64,000 bases of DNA from Sapria himalayana (lineage: Eukaryota; Streptophyta; Magnoliopsida; Malpighiales; Rafflesiaceae): contig JAREIK010005861.1 in the NCBI GenBank assembly GCA_029783825.1, positions 62,001 to 126,000 on the forward strand. The letters run 5' to 3'. The notes beneath the pieces are model-generated. The model made no database searches. It had not been told where the DNA came from and worked only from the letters and a program-made list of their open reading frames with translations. Of this stretch, positions 33,129-44,037 are shown in pieces. How positions within the stretch are numbered: the stretch's first letter is position 1; every line of letters starts with the position of its first letter. The translations under genes were made by a program, and so were the position numbers.

Positions 33129-34778
33129 TGTTAGAATCATAGTATATTCAAAACCACAAAGTAATGAGACTAGTTGTTGATTAATTGAGAAATATAAGCA
33201 AATAAAATCAACAACCAGAATGAAATAAAAATATCAATATAAAAACATATAAAAATACACTCTAGTGAAAATAAAGTTCAAGTAACAATAACTTCAAATT
33301 AAGTTATATATGCTAAAGGCTTCTTCATACATACAAGAAGTCCATAAAATACATTGTACCCAAAAATTATGTTTATGACCAAAATATTTTTTTTATGATA
33401 TAGAATCATATCAATCAAAAATTATGCGTCTTGGATATCCATTTATGATATAAACTTAGGGTTTTGGGTTGAATGCTCTAAATTTCTTTCCAAATTATTT
33501 TTTAGGTGATAGGGTTGGTTTGTCAGATTTATAGCTTAGAATCAACAATATAATGACATCACTATTTCTGGATCAAAGAAGAGATTTAGTCAGTAGCTTT
33601 CAAATCTTTAAAGTTGTCCAAGCTCTAATTCTTTACGACATAGAATTTTGCACATACATAAAAAATAAAATTTAGCAACATCCACTCAATATTTCTTTCA
33701 ACAAATGCATAGACCTACTTATGTTTAATAAAATGCGCATCCCCATTTCTATCTAAAAATGCTTAGCTCCATTTCTATCTAAAAATGCCCTATCTCATTT
33801 CTATCTAATAAAATGCACAGCCTCATTTATGTCTAAAAAACATATAACCCATTTTCTATCTAAAAATGCACACCACCATTTCTATGTAAAAAAGATGCAC
33901 GACGTTTTCATGCACATTGTTTGCTACATGTCTAGTCAATATATTTTTAAAGGATCATATAGGTGTAATCACCAAAACAAGAGGGCACCACGTGTTGCCA
34001 CTTTGAGAAAATGAAAATGTTCTTGAGGTGTCAAATGAGTTGGGTGGCTCGGGCATAGCCCACGGCTCATCCCGGGTTAGTAGTGCCTGGTTCGACAAGG
34101 CACTGTCCTAAACTATGCCTTAGGAAGGGTCAGGCTACCTCATTGCGTGGTTTGTGCCATGCTAGGGCGGCATTAGCCATGCTAGGGCGGCATTAGCCAT
34201 GCCTTATGTCGGCCATGCATGGCTCGTGTGCCTAGTACAATGGCAAGGTAAACTGGCTTGGGCGACCACCTTAAATGGTCCCTGTTGAGTCATCACCCAG
34301 ACAATCATATTTTCTTGCTAAAACAAATTTGACCTCCCTATCCATTTTTTTAAAACAATTGGCTACATAGATGGTTGTAATTGGCTGGCTTGTAAGCAGG
34401 CCATCATGGTCGTGTACTTGGCAATTCCTCCATCGAGTAACATTAAAGATGCACGACCCATACATCTTTGGATTTAACCATTTCAGAATGTACTAGCATG
34501 GTTGTGCAATAGGCCGTTCCCTCCATGCAATGCTGGGTTGGTGGACTGGGCTACCATGTCGTGCCTGGCATGACACGAGAATTTAACCATGCTGTGATGT
34601 GCATGACACTACCCATTTGACACCTCTAGAATGTTGTAATTTTGGAAAGTTTTAAAAAAATAAAACATAACATGAGATTTTTTTTCTTATGTACTTGGAC
34701 TACATTGCTCTATGCCTTCAAAAAAATAAAATAATAAAATAAACAAATATTGTTTACCCAATTCATGGAGACCCATCA
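33129..34778 (-). repeat. Copia C 5' LTR, with hAT copy 5 inside
   Basis: Colinear with 18786-19756 ('caaagtaatgagactagt' versus 'caaagtaacgagaatgct'), plus a 606-bp hAT insertion. Contains three to five copies of 'cccatttctatctaaaaatg' (about 33.73-33.88 kb), matched by similar repeats at 19.38-19.48 kb in the other LTR. Confidence 0.8.
34023..34628. mobile_element. GC-rich hAT element, copy 5
   Basis: 606 bp. Left end TTGAGGTGTCAAATGAGTTG, right-end complement TAGAGGTGTCAAATGGGTAG. Imperfect 8-bp duplication aaatgttc (34015-34022) / gaatgttg (34629-34636). 'ccatgctagggcggcattag' is present twice in tandem (about 34158-34197). Much CpG loss. The other copia C LTR near 19.59 kb shows the uninserted sequence. 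Confidence 0.88.
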
Positions 34779-34784
34779 ATAATC

Positions 34785-35110
34785 TTTTTTGATGGTGATC
34801 AAAAAACAAAATGGACCATATAATTTTTACATTTTTTAGGCTAAGTTAATTGTTTAGCTCAGATCAATTAAATTAAACAAAATGTAAAATATAAACAACA
34901 TAATTACAATTAAAAGTAAAAGTTAAAAACAAAAGATTAATCAAGAAATTAGAATTGGAAATGTATGTATTGCATTTTATTTCATGGATGTTTCATTATT
35001 ATTTATATTATTAATATTAAATATTTCAAATTCCAGTGTACTAAAAGTTAAAAAAAATAATGTTTCATTATTATTTATATTAAATGTTTCATTATATATT
35101 TAGTTATTCA
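34785..35110 (+). repeat. Repeat R1, right copy next to copia C
   Basis: Includes 'acaaaatggaccatataatt' and 'atattaatattaaatatttc'. It overlaps in content by about 250 bp with the left copy (18.54-18.79 kb), so copia C is bracketed by direct copies of R1. The segment 'tcattattatttatatta' is itself repeated at about 35065. Confidence 0.75.
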
Positions 35111-36879
35111 TCAATCAATAGTCATATTGGTTGATATGGATCAATATCAATGCAACATGTCCCTAAAAGTATATAATTGAGAAGAGTATTTCATCATGGC
35201 TGGGGGTTATTTATCAATCTATATGATATAAACTCTTAATAGAGTCTTATGATAGAATCCTTGAAGAATTAGATACTAATTTCGAAACTATAATGAAGTC
35301 TTAATAGAATCTTATGATATAAACTCTTAATAGAGTCTTATGAGATCATTTTATCAAGTTCTTACAAAGCTAGCCAAATTAGATCATTTTATTATGTTAT
35401 TACAAAGCTAGCCAAATGAGATCATTTTATAGGTCTCATTCATTAATAACAATTTAACACATTTGAATAACCAACGCCATTTCAAATACCCTAATAAATT
35501 TAATAATTATAATCTTTTCAAATTCACATTAATTTTGAATAAATGAGATTTAATTTAAAATGTAATAATCCTAATTTTTTTAGAGCTTTAAGTTTTGGTG
35601 CACAAACATGAAGTAATTGAAAAAAAAAATTATTTTTCAAAATTAGAAAAAAATATACCATTTGTGAATTTGAACAGTGAATGTTATTTGTATTTTGGAT
35701 AAATAAATATTTTAACAAATATTAATTTTGATTAGATATTTGTCTACAATCATATAATCCAATTCTTTTGTAAAAACAAGTTATAAATAAAAAATCATGA
35801 TATTCTTAATAAAACTTTTTTGGTAATATCTTTTGATAAGTCATAATAATTATAATTTTATAAAACTTACTATACATGGAAAACATCAATATTCTTTATT
35901 TTGTAGAGCAAAAAGATCTAATACAATATTATTCAATTATTATAAATTTGAATTAGACTCTTAACAATAATCAAATAGCTTACATCTTATGAGAAAATAA
36001 TTTACAAATAAACAAACCCTTGATAAAATATTAATGACATGACTTATATCATTTTTCAAATATGGTTATTATCTTTGTCAAAAAAATTTTGAATATATTT
36101 ACTTATAATAGTTGTAAAAAAAAATTAGCATCTTTGTTAAAAATAATGTTCTCAATGTAATATATCATTAATTTTTGTGTATAAAACAAAGTTTATTAAA
36201 TTTTTTCAAGAATTTAAAACTTTGGTAAGATATCTATGTACAATACTTTTGAAGGTGATACATTTTTCAAGACTAGAATGATCCATTCCATTTATTTTCA
36301 AAAACTTATAATTATATATTTTTGATGAGATACTTAGGTACAAATCCATTGGATAAAAAAATTCTCAAATTTTAATAATTTTGATAACATATTCACATGT
36401 GATTACGTTTTTAAAATTTGAAAACATGGATGTGATATTTACTGATTATTTGATATTCAAATTCATATGAGAAAGTAAATTAATAATAGAATCTTGTGAT
36501 ATTCTCAAAAAAGGATTATTGGTAAACATTTTTAATACTCAAAATTATATTGGTCACTTAGATTATAACATAAATCCATAAAACCTTTGTCTTTTGAACT
36601 AAAATGATTCGATTCAAAAAAGGTATCTACAATTTATTCTTTTGAAAAGACGTACAAATAGTTCCCTTGTTATCGAAAAATTATGTACCAACAAAATTTT
36701 ATAATGTGATTGATATAACATTATTGTGAAATTTATATCATTTATCAAAAATATTATCTCTCATCAATAATAAATTTTTAAAGACGATAAAAAAATCTCA
36801 AAATTTATATCATGTGTACTTATATGATACAATTTATAAAAAAACATTGTTAGTGACAATATTAACAATCATCTAAATT
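35111..36879. other. AT-rich stretch, no gene; small local duplications
   Basis: No coding sequence is recognised. 'gatataaactcttaatagag' occurs at about 35225 and 35309, and 'agatcattttat' with 'cttacaaagctagccaaat' at about 35344 and 35385. Long poly-A/T strings follow. It may be part of the old family-A or R1-bearing repeat. Confidence 0.6.
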
Positions 36880-37430
36880 TAAAAATAAAGTAAATTAAAC
36901 ATTATTTCTGGGTCAAAATGTTTCAAATAATTTTGAGTCATTATGAAAACTAATTGAAAATGAAGTTGTATTATTTTTTTTACATTTAGTTCATTGAAAT
37001 TTGAAATGTTTAATATTAATAATATAAATAACAATTTAACATTAATGAAATAAAATGCAATACATAGCATTTCCTAATCTATTTTCTTTATTAAAATTTT
37101 GTTTAAATTTTTAATTTTAGTTGTCTTTATGTTATTTAATTTTATATTATGTTAATTTTAATTGATCTGAACTAAATAGATAAATTAGCTTAAAAATGTA
37201 AAAACTACATGGTCCTTTTCGAATTTTGAGCATGATCAAAAAACATTATTGAAAATAAAAAATTATAAATAAAAAAATATGATACAAATTATAAAAAGGG
37301 ATTAAAAGGATATATCACTAATTATAAATTATTGAAGTTGTATTTAATTTATTATAAATTTTAAAAAAAGTAATTGCAAAGTTCCTAGATAAAAAAATTC
37401 AAAAAGCAGTTTTTTGATCAAGCTCCCACA
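36880..37430 (-). repeat. Repeat R1, most complete copy (minus strand)
   Basis: Read on the minus strand it starts 'tttgtgggagcttgatcaaa', includes 'ttcgaaaaggaccatgtagt' and 'aaatttcaatgaactaaatg', and continues to about 36.88 kb. It matches the copies at 4.28, 18.35 and 34.79 kb. Non-coding. Confidence 0.7.
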
Positions 37431-37875
37431 AACCACAGTTGCTAAACAATGAAAAGAAATGGTTCGCTCTTAGTTTTGGATACTGATAGGATTAACTCAT
37501 ACTTTTGATGCTAACTTTTGTTCAATGTTGTAGCTACAATGATCTTTAGTATCATAACATGAATTAAGTTGTAACCATATTCTTTGTTGTCACAATTAAA
37601 TGAAATGAAAAATGAGTTTCAAATCCCAACCTAAGTGATAAAGTTTCAATCCCAACAATTTTGTTAAATTAATATGAATTATTTTGCAAAATAATTTATA
37701 TTTAATTTAAAAAATCTTATACAGATCTAGATCGCTTACGTAGCCATATCTAGATATGATAAAGATATAAAAGATTTTATTTATTTATTTAGAATAATTA
37801 GTTTAATTATAACTAAAATACTAAATAATTTAATTTTGCTAATTTAATTGATTCTTGCTAAAATGATATTGATTT

Positions 37876-37922
<47 letters not shown>

Positions 37923-37975
37923 ACATTAAAATTTTAATAAGATATTTAATACAATAATAAATCAAAATACATCAT

Positions 37976-37981
37976 TATATA

Positions 37982-38017
<36 letters not shown>

Positions 38018-38026
38018 TGTATGTAT
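37976..38026. repeat. Compound (AT)n(GTAT)n microsatellite
   Basis: An AT run passes into nine GTAT units. It is a simple repeat. Confidence 0.95.
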
Positions 38027-38379
38027 AACAAAAAAAATGGTTATTTTTTTTTTAAAAAATGCAAAAGCTGAAACTAGATTTTTCAAAAACATTAAAAAAC
38101 AAATGTAGCATGGAGTGGGTCAGCAGAGCAAATTTTTAGTGCTTGTATAATCAAGTATTTTCCCGTACACAAACAAGGGTCTCTAATCATCAAGAATTGT
38201 GGGTTAAAAATCATTAAATTTCATGCATGTCATTTAATGAACAAATCAGGTTACCAATCCAGTCAATTTTATTTTTATTTTTTTTAAGTGTGTTAGTAGA
38301 GCAAAATACTATTCTCAAACTATACATTATCATCATCTAGATCTTGATCAAGCAAATGTACACCATGCCAAAGCCAATG

Positions 38380-38560
38380 CTTAGACCATGCCAGAGACAA
38401 TGCTTAACATGCCAGCGCTATTAAATAGACCATTCTAGAGCCATTATTTAGACCATTCATCATTCTAGAGCAATTATTTATTATTTAGACAATGCTAGAA
38501 CAATTGTTTAGAGTATTTTAGAGCCATTGTTTAGACCATGCTAGACGGACTGCCTATACA
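38380..38560 (+). repeat. Short minisatellite array related to 3.2-4.0 kb
   Basis: Five to seven irregular units of 'attctagagccattatttag' and 'ttagagccattgtttagacc'. The unit is the same as the large array in the family-A LTR, at far lower copy number. Confidence 0.85.
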
Positions 38561-38690
38561 AAATGGCTACTATATCATACTCAAGGCACATTGTTTTTAT
38601 CTTATCACAATTGATTCAAACTAAATTTAATTTAAACACAACACATTGTATTTATCTTGTCACAATGAAGGCTTATATCTGAAATTGTTA

Positions 38691-38906
38691 GCGGGTTTTA
38701 AATATCTCAGCATCAATATTACATTAATGAAGAGGTAGGATTCAACACTCTCTATTAATAAGAATAAAACACTTATGACTCAAATCTCCTTGTTCAATAA
38801 CAATGTAAGCAAGATGTAATAACTCATGCTCAACACTCAAAAATTTTGCATACATAATATATTTTTTTTATTTCATCAAACATTAATTCTCTCTTACTCA
38901 TAAAAC
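38691..38906 (+). repeat. Background sequence H2, first piece
   Basis: 'actcaaatctccttgttcaa' and 'caatgtaagcaagatgtaat' match 8.69-8.73 kb, and 'attctctcttactcataaaac' matches 13.81-13.83 kb. It ends at the copia E target duplication. Confidence 0.7.
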
Positions 38907-39276
38907 TGTTGATATCAGTCCTCGGCCTCACAGTTTGATGATTTTGGGCTCACATTACTTATGGCTACAGTATGTGTACATAATGGATGATAAATCATCG
39001 AGTCCACTGCTATTCCAATAAATGAAAGCGCATCGGGTTAATGTTTTTAATAAAGCTGATTTTGACTCTACCATTATATTTTATCAAAAATATATAATCA
39101 CTCTTTTATCGGATATTTTTTTACTTGAATATCATTTTTAATACTTGTTGTTTCTGTGCTTGCTCTCTCTTTCCTCAGGATCTCCTTCCTCTTTATTGCA
39201 TGATTTTCACTTTTTCTGAAAAATATTCTCTTCTATGATCCTTATTGTATCAAGGAACATTGATTCAAATACAATA
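38907..39276 (+). repeat. Copia E 5' LTR
   Basis: 370 bp, TGTTGATATCAGTCCTCGGC ... ttcaaatacaata. Matches 43664-44032 along its full length with scattered changes. Confidence 0.95.
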
Positions 39277-39278
39277 AT

Positions 39279-39290
39279 TGGTATCAAAGC
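39279..39290 (+). other. Copia E primer-binding site
   Basis: TGGTATCAAAGC, two bases after the LTR; complementary in type to the 3' end of initiator tRNA-Met. Confidence 0.9.
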
Positions 39291-39509
39291 TTTGTGTTAA
39301 TCTGAGATCAAAGTTATTTTGAAATGATTGTTCAAAATTTTCTCCAAATTAAATGATTCTTAAAGTTCATGTTCTAACCTAAATAGATATTCACGGATCC
39401 ATTAGATCTAGTGTAGATCTATTTAGATCTAAAGGTTTTGTGTTAAATAAACAATAATTTTTACAAGATCCCCAAATTTTCTGCTCAAATTTCTTAAAGA
39501 TTTTTGAAC

Positions 39510-40470
39510 AGAATGATAACCAAATATCTGAGTTCATCAAGCTCGAGGTCTATCCCTATACCCCTATTTGATGGAGATAATTTCAATTATTGGTTTGTAG
39601 AAATGAAAACATTATTTATATCACAAGATATATGAAAGCTTATAGATTCTAGTTACACAAAACAAATAAACCTTATTCTCTGGAAGAAAAAGAGGTGTTA
39701 AAAGAATGAGAATTAAGGAAATCTAATGCCAAGGCACAACTATTCATTCAACAAGGAGTCAGTAATATTAATTTTCCATGATTGAAAGGTATACTCAAGC
39801 CAAAGAGGCTTGGGATCTTCTTAAGGAAGAGTTCCAAGGAGATCTTCTTCAAATATTAAGAAAAGACTTAGAGGATCTGAGAATAAATAAATCAGATTCT
39901 CTTACTTAGTTCTCAACTCAGTTTCTGGATGTAATAAATCAGTTAAAAATACATGGTAAAATCATCACAGAAACTCAATTAGTTGAGAAACTACTCATAT
40001 GCATGCCTGACAAAGTCAACCCTATTGTGGTAGTAATAGAGAAAACGAAGGACTTATTAAACTTGACTACTCAACAAGTCATTGGCTATTTAAAATCTTA
40101 TGAGTGTAGATTACTCAAGAGGGTAGAATTAACTGCTGAATCAATCATGCAATCAAGATGGGAGAATCACAAAGTGTGAATGTAGACAATCAAGCAATAG
40201 AAGCACAAAATAAAAAGGGCTATCTAGGTATGTTTCTAAGAATAAGTCTAGAAATAAAATTAAAAGTCATTCAACTTTTGTATCATCAAATATCCCTCTA
40301 AAGGGTTCACATATCTCTTGCAATATATGCAAGAGAATTAACCACACTGATAAAGAGTGTTGGTTTAAAAAATAGAATGAATGCATAAACTATAAAAAGG
40401 TTGTGCACCTTTCTAAGGATTGTAGGTTAAAGTACATTTAGTGTGCGAGTTGTTCAAAGGAAGTACCTTC
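39510..40470 (+). pseudogene. Copia E gag pseudogene
   Basis: The start at about 39510 gives MITKYLSSSSSRS followed by IPLFDGDNFNYWFVEMKTLF and ISQDI, the conserved beginning of plant copia gag (FxGxNYxxWxxxMxxxL). A central UBN2-type helical region is shifted into other frames. A CCHC zinc knuckle, CNICKRINHTDKECW (about 40320-40365), follows, with a partial second knuckle near 40.4 kb. Several stops and frameshifts. Gag would package the element RNA. Confidence 0.88.
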
Positions 40471-40734
40471 TACAGAACATTTGTTCTATGAATCTGAAAC
40501 CAAAAACACTTCCTCTCCAAATATATGTTTTCTCGATAGTAGTTGTTCAAACCACATGTATGGAAATCACAATATATTTGTGAATTTATAGCCATTAGTA
40601 AATTTACAAGTCAAACTAGAAAATAGTGATTCTGTCCAAGCAAAAGCAAAGGGTTAATTGATAAAAAATTTAGTTTGGTATTCAAAAATAATTCATATCA
40701 TATATTTGATCAAGAGTCAGAAAACCCTTTGTAG

Positions 40735-41950
40735 ACAGTAAAAATGTCTAGTGGAAAAAGTTTTCTACTAACCCTTGATCAAAAATTAGATATTGCATTA
40801 ACCATGAATGCTGAACAAGAGGCAACTCTATAGCACAGAAGGTATGGGCATCTAAACAACTCAAGTTTAAAAATACTTTCTCAAAACTAACTTGTGAGAG
40901 AGGTGCCAAATTTAAGCATTCCCTCTATAGTTTGTAAGGAATGTACCATGGGTAAGCAGTCCAGACAATGCTTTCTCAAAAGCACTCCTTGGAGAACCTA
41001 GTCCTAGTCACGAGTCATGACTCAGTGAGTCGTGACCGTGAGTCGCGACTCAGGCACGCGGGCCGACTTGCCGTGCCAAGGCACGAGCCGTGCCGGGCCA
41101 GGCACGGCTAGGCTCGTGCCAGGCACGGCACGTGGTTTGTTCGGCCGGGCCCGGCACGGGCCCGGGCACGTTTTTTTATCGTGCCGGGCCGGCCCAGGCA
41201 CGGCCGAACCGTGCCGTGCCTCGTGCCGGGCCGGGCAGGCCCGGCCCGTTTGACACCTCTAATCCTAGCCTCTAGAATTAGTTCATGCAGATGTTTGTGG
41301 ACCTATGTCGGTCCAATCCTTGGCAAACAACAACTATTTTTTGTTGTTTGTTGATGATTGTACTCATATGATGTGGGTATGCTTCTTGAAATAAAAGGCT
41401 GAAGTCTTTGACTATTTTAAGAAGTTTTTATTCCTAATAGAGAGGTAATCTGGTCTAAGTATGAAAATACTTAGAACAGATAGAGGTAGTGAGTTTCTCT
41501 CATATAAATTCAACAATTTTTATGAACAGAGAGGAATTCAGAGATACCTAACCACCTCCTACTTACCACAACAGAATAATATTATGGAGAGGAGAATTAG
41601 GAGTGTGGTGAAAATGGTCATAATTCTCTTAAATGAAAAATAAATGCCTAAAAACTATTGGGCAAAAGATGTAAATATAGTAGTTATCTTGCTCAATAGA
41701 TGCCCAACTAGATCTTTATAGAATCTCACTCCATTAAAGGCTTGGAGTGGGAGGAAACCCAATCTAAAACATTTAAAAGTATTTGGGAGTGTTTGTTACT
41801 CTCACATATCAAAACTTACTAGAAAAAAATTAGACTCAAAGAATCTAGTTGGATACTGTCTACAATTCAAACGTTATAGACTGTATTCACCAAAAATAAA
41901 AACATTTCTGGTGAGCTGAGATATAATCATTGATGAGAGTGCTAAATGGG
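40735..41950 (+). pseudogene. Copia E GAG-pre-integrase and integrase, split by hAT
   Basis: The pre-integrase zinc region reads HRRYGHLNNSSLKILSQN and CKECTMGKQSRQCF (about 40.84-40.98 kb). After the hAT insertion, [14 protein letters not shown] and [17 protein letters not shown] give the integrase core with first Asp. LRTDRGSEFLSYKFNNFYEQ carries the second Asp, where the family has RTDNGGEF. LTTSYLPQQNNIMERR retains the catalytic Glu region, then YWAKDVNIVVILLNRCPTRS and HLKVFGSVCYSHI. Stops occur within it. Confidence 0.9.
41009..41261. mobile_element. GC-rich hAT element, copy 6, left terminus replaced
   Basis: 253 bp of very GC-rich sequence. The right end is intact (complement TAGAGGTGTCAAACGGGCC). 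Flanks gtcctagt (41001-41008) and atcctagc (41262-41269) look like an 8-bp duplication with two changes, and removing the block restores the copia integrase junction. The left TAGAGGTGTC end is absent. In its place are three palindromic GAGTCRYGACTC-like units (41012-41050). High CpG retention suggests a young copy. Confidence 0.85.
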
Positions 41951-42129
41951 AAGTAAATATACAAAATTCGGGTGTGCAAAATATTAGCATACAAGGCTGG
42001 AATTTAGAATTTTCAGCAAGTGATAGCACAGAAAGAAAATATAGGTATGTTTTGAGTTCTCTTTCTTAGTCAGAGTCGGACATAGAAGAACATGATAAGA
42101 TTATTACACCTATCAAGTATAAGTCTTAA

Positions 42130-43668
42130 AATGAAATATAACAATGGTGCAACTACTCCTCAGTTGAGCCACTCAACTATGAAGAGGTAGTAAAACATCG
42201 AGTATGGGTTGATGCTACGAAGATAGACATGTCTGTCATAGATAAAAACTATACTTGGACATTAATAGACTTATCCCAAAATAAACACATTATTAGAATT
42301 AAGTGGTTATTTAAGATTAAAAATCAACTGAACACCAATCAACCCTTATATAAGGCCAGATTAGTGGCCAATGGTTATTCCCAAAAGGTTGGCATAGACT
42401 ATTTCAAAACCATTGCTCCAGTAGCAAAGTTAGAAACTACAAGATTATTAATAACCTTAGCTAGATATAAAGGTTGGTCTCTATTCCAACTAGATATAAA
42501 ATCTTCTTTATTGAATGGTAATCTCAATGAAGAGATTTATGTAAAATAACTCCTTGGGTTTGTAAAACAAAGAGTTGAGTACTGTGTTTATAAATTAAAC
42601 AAGACTCTTTGTGGGTTGAAACAAGCTCTCCATACTTGATATTAACAAATAAACTCATACTTGTTGAATCAAGGATTCTAATAAAATATGAGCGAGCCAA
42701 CACTTTATATTAAAAATGTTAAAATTCTAGAATATTGATTGTGTCAATCTATGTAGATGACATATTTATCTTTGCAAGATAAATATGAAATGTCAAACCC
42801 AGGCTCCCTGAATCACTTTTTGGGTCTTGAAATCTTTCAAGACTCATGTAGAATATCAATATGCCAAATAAGATATAATTATTCAAAACTAAAGAACTAT
42901 GGTATAAATGACTGTAAGCCAGTTTCTACACCACTAGTTGTAAACCAGAAATTAATTTCTGCTTAAGGTAGAATAATTGATGGTAAATCATATAGAAGCC
43001 TAATTGGTAGTTTGTTATATGCATCTACCATAAGACCTAATATAGTGTATGTAGTACACCTTTTGTCTAGATTTATGCATGCACCTAACTATATATATTT
43101 TAGTACTGAAAAATGAGTCTTAAGGTATCTTAAGGGACTTTAGACATAGGTCTAAGTATTCTAGAACTATACACATGAAAATAACTAGCTATTGTGATAG
43201 TGACTGAGGGGGATGTCTAGAAGACTATTGAAGTACTTCTGAATTCATCTTTAATCTAAAAAATATGGCTGTTTCTTGGTCATCCAAGAAACAATCTACT
43301 ATTGCACTATCCATTACTGAAGCTAAATATATTTTTGCTTCGGTGGCAACATCACAAGCTTTATGGTTGAGAAATTTGTTGACTGATTTGGATGAGCTTT
43401 TTAAAGATCCGACTGATATATTATGTGATAATCAGTCCGCTATAACCATAGCTAGTGATGTTATAATGCATAGTAGAACAAAACACATAGGGCTTAAATA
43501 TCATTTTATTAAAGATACAATTGAAACTAATGAGATAAAGTTAATCTTTTACAAAACAAAAGAACAACTAGCTGATATCTTCACCAAGTCATTGCCTAAA
43601 GAAAAACTAGTCTACCTAAAAGAAAATCTACAACTTGAACCAACTACATCAAATGGAAGAGAATGTTG
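42130..43668 (+). pseudogene. Copia E RT and RNase H
   Basis: RT starts near 42205 (WVDATKIDMSVIDKNYTW), then KHIIRIKWLFKIKNQLN, YKARLVANGYSQKVGIDYF and APVAKLETTRLLITLARY. The catalytic YVDD is intact as codons at 42750-42761 but in another frame. The 3' part reads SNPGSLNHFLGLEIFQD and YRSLIGSLLYASTIRPNI. RNase H reads MAVSWSSKKQSTIALSITEA and KYIFASVATSQALWL, then LCDNQSAITIASD, and ends with EQLADIFTKSLPKEKL. The last 134 codons (43265-43669) are open. Frameshifts and stops in RT prevent function. Confidence 0.92.
43651..43663 (+). other. Copia E polypurine tract
   Basis: 'aaatggaagagaa' immediately before the 3' LTR; the expected primer site for plus-strand synthesis. Confidence 0.8.
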
Positions 43669-44032
43669 ATATTAGGCATCGGCCTCATAGTTTGATGAAA
43701 TTGGGCTTACATTACTCATGGCTATAGTATGTGTACATAATGGACTGTAAATTATCAGGTCCACTGCTCATCTATTAAATGAAAGCACATCATGTTAATA
43801 TTTTTAATAAAGTCACTTTTGACTCTACCATTTTATTTTATCAAGAATATAATAGCACCTTTTATCGGATATTTTTTTTACTTAATATCATTTTTAATAT
43901 TTGTTGTTTCCGTGCTTGATCTCTTTCTCCTTGGTATCTCCTTCCTCTTCTTCTCGTGATTTTCTCTTCTTCTTAAAAATCTTTTCTTCTGTGATCCTTG
44001 TTGTATCAAGGAACATTGATTCAAATACAATA
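43664..44032 (+). repeat. Copia E 3' LTR
   Basis: 369 bp, TGTTGATATTAGGCATCGGC ... ttcaaatacaata, followed by the target duplication aaaac. Confidence 0.95.
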
Positions 44033-44037
44033 AAAAC

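Larger units (their letters stand above)
18786..34778 (-). mobile_element. Copia C (Tnt1-like), minus strand, split by a gypsy element
   Basis: LTRs at about 18786-19756 (3' LTR) and 33129-34778 (5' LTR, enlarged by a hAT insertion) bracket a minus-strand copia polyprotein. Protease and integrase lie at 31.12-32.35 kb and RT/RNase H at 20.0-21.9 kb. The gap is exactly filled by the gypsy element 21901-31114. The LTR start in element orientation is TGCTAGGTATGCCCAAG next to the internal region and TGATGGGTCTCCATGAA at the outer end. No clean target duplication is found. It is nested to at least three levels. Confidence 0.85.
37441..38690 (+). repeat. Rearranged fragment of the copia A LTR
   Basis: Positions 37441-37660 match 5290-5560 ('tttgttgtcacaattaaatg'), and 37680-38690 match 2440-4080 in the same orientation. 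The order of the two parts is reversed relative to the LTR at 1.64-6.13 kb. It contains (AT)n at 37880-37919, (AT)n/(GTAT)n at 37976-38026 and a short minisatellite. Confidence 0.7.
38907..44032 (+). mobile_element. Copia E, LTR-complete retrotransposon
   Basis: 5126 bp with LTRs 38907-39276 and 43664-44032 and a perfect 5-bp target duplication aaaac (38902-38906 and 44033-44037). The homologous background at 13.82-13.84 kb shows the unoccupied site 'ctcataaaactaac'. The primer-binding site TGGTATCAAAGC is at 39279-39290 and the polypurine tract 'aaatggaagagaa' at 43651-43663. Gag and pol are in copia order. A hAT element sits at 41009-41261. Stops are frequent, so it is inactive, but it is the best-preserved retroelement here. 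Confidence 0.95.

Noticed and set aside
37880..38026. Promoter-like TATA clusters
   Set aside because: These are (AT)n and (GTAT)n microsatellites with no adjacent gene.
41032..41275. Two open frames in the GC-rich block at 41 kb
   Set aside because: Same reason: they are inside hAT copy 6 and made of its repeated words.
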